This document shows positions 11,929 to 12,738 of a stretch of 12,738 bases of DNA, piece after piece. The translations under genes and the position numbers were made by a program. Source of the stretch: BMS3ABIN04 sp965554225 (GTDB taxonomy: Bacteria; Bacteroidota; Ignavibacteria; Ignavibacteriales; Melioribacteraceae); assembly GCA_965554225.1 (NCBI GenBank), contig CBEVZC010000089.1:1-12738 (forward strand). The letters are read 5' to 3'. The notes beneath the pieces were generated by a model. The model was not told the origin of the DNA. It saw only the letters and a program-made list of their open reading frames with translations, and ran no database searches. How positions within the stretch are numbered: position 1 is the first letter of the stretch; every line of letters begins with the position of its first letter.

Positions 11929-12738
11929 TTGCAGAAATATATTTTACTAATAATTTTAATTGCGTTACCGTATTTAATATTCGCACAAGATTCTTCAAGA
12001 AGTGAAGCGTATAAGAAAAATCCGTTTAAATCGGAGTATCCGCTTATTAAACCTAAACATCCGCCATATTCTTTGATGCTCGGTTATATATTGCAGAAAA
12101 AAGCCAAAGAAAAAGATGCACTTGCCGAGCATGAACTTGGACTAAGGTATTTATTAGGTAGAGGATTTAAGCCTGATACAAACAAAGCTGTTTTCTGGAT
12201 TAAAAAAGCTGCCGATGAAGACCTTCCTGCTGCCGAATTTAATTACGGAATAATGCTGAATAACGGAATTGGAGTCCGGTGGAATCCATTTAAGTCTTTT
12301 GATTATTTCATATCAGCTGCTAAAAATGGTATGCCGGAAGCAGAATACGTTGCCGGACTTTTCTACGTTGATAACTTGGTGGTCAATAGAAATCTTTTGG
12401 AAGCTTACAAATGGATAAAAAAAGCTGCCGATGATGGAGTTAAAGAAGCAAAGAAAACTTTGCTGGAGTTCAATAAAAGTGGAATTAATTTTAGTACCGA
12501 TTCTCTTAATGCGAAAAACCTAACAAATAAAAATGATAACATAGTTCCTACTCAAGAGACTTTAATGAGTCCAGGATTAGAATTGGACTATTTCCAATTT
12601 GAAGAAGATTCTATAAAGGAAAAAAAGCAATTGAAAATTGTAAATGAATTGCTGAAAAACAAACCTGAAAAACTAAGAAAATATCTGGGTATTGAAAAAG
12701 ATTCAAGCATTTTTAAGGATACTTCAGCTTTGGGATTG
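11929..12738 (+). CDS. Sel1-repeat secreted protein, TTG start, truncated by the right edge
   Basis: An open frame of 270 codons runs to the window edge. No ATG precedes the signal peptide: the frame is closed by TGA at 11914-11916, and the only sensible start is TTG at 11929, giving (M)QKYILLIILIALPYLIFA with cleavage near residue 19 (FA-QD). Three Sel1-type (TPR-like) repeats follow at about 64-100, 101-136 and 137-175; the first shows LGLRYLLGRGFKPDTNKA then WIKKAAD, and the last YKWIKKAADDGVKEA. After that comes a charged, lysine/glutamate-rich region (from about 180) without a recognised domain. Sel1 arrays mediate protein-protein contacts in exported or envelope signalling complexes. 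The Shine-Dalgarno sequence is weak (AGAAG). A later ATG at 12074 would drop the signal peptide and is less likely. Confidence 0.75.
   Translation, partial: MQKYILLIILIALPYLIFAQDSSRSEAYKKNPFKSEYPLIKPKHPPYSLMLGYILQKKAKEKDALAEHELGLRYLLGRGFKPDTNKAVFWIKKAADEDLPAAEFNYGIMLNNGIGVRWNPFKSFDYFISAAKNGMPEAEYVAGLFYVDNLVVNRNLLEAYKWIKKAADDGVKEAKKTLLEFNKSGINFSTDSLNAKNLTNKNDNIVPTQETLMSPGLELDYFQFEEDSIKEKKQLKIVNELLKNKPEKLRKYLGIEKDSSIFKDTSALGL

Noticed and set aside
11915..11932. Possible sigma-54 site upstream of the Sel1 gene
   Set aside because: TTTGC is present, but the required GG ten bases before the GC is AG, and the TTG start overlaps it.

Overview
The window reads as AT-rich chromosomal DNA from the Bacteroidota/Chlorobi side of the tree, most likely an Ignavibacteriota-type organism. 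This rests on a type IX secretion (T9SS) sorting domain opening with the motif NYPNPFNPTT at the C-terminus of the 919-residue protein, lipoprotein and Sec signals of Bacteroidota style, and several genes lacking a Shine-Dalgarno sequence. The assignment is inference; no rRNA gene or ribosomal protein is present.

Layout. 1-64 (-): first 21 codons of a gene running off the left edge. 65-473: a cluster of small REP-like palindromes and a larger three-armed inverted repeat. 474-704 (-): a 76-residue lipoprotein with a near-consensus sigma-54 promoter (754-769), a strong RBS and a possible enhancer site (827-858). 771-1545: gene-free, with more REP-like palindromes (915-1123) and an array of 22 uninterrupted 8-bp units (1217-1392). 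1546-4852 (+): a lipoprotein and a 919-residue T9SS cargo with an NlpC/P60-like peptidase domain, 22 bp apart. 4882-9365 (-): a compact regulatory cluster, read as soluble PAS histidine kinase, sigma-54 enhancer-binding protein (EBP) with a degenerate receiver, then membrane PAS histidine kinase. 9484-11707 (+): a secreted glycosyl-hydrolase-like (GHL10/DUF187) protein followed 7 bp later by an RsbW/SpoIIAB-like anti-sigma kinase. 11708-11928: two inverted repeats sharing one core. 11929-12738 (+): a Sel1-repeat secreted protein with a TTG start, running off the right edge.

How it may fit together. The window pairs cell-envelope proteins (two lipoproteins, a secreted peptidase-like protein, a secreted glycosidase-like protein, a Sel1 protein) with three kinds of regulator (two histidine kinases, a sigma-54 activator, an anti-sigma kinase). 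The most striking points are: the activator's receiver domain lacks the phospho-acceptor aspartate although kinases flank it on both sides; a textbook sigma-54 promoter sits in the same window in front of a tiny lipoprotein; and a palindromic repeat has been inserted in frame in the T9SS sorting domain. Whether the activator acts on that promoter is untested.
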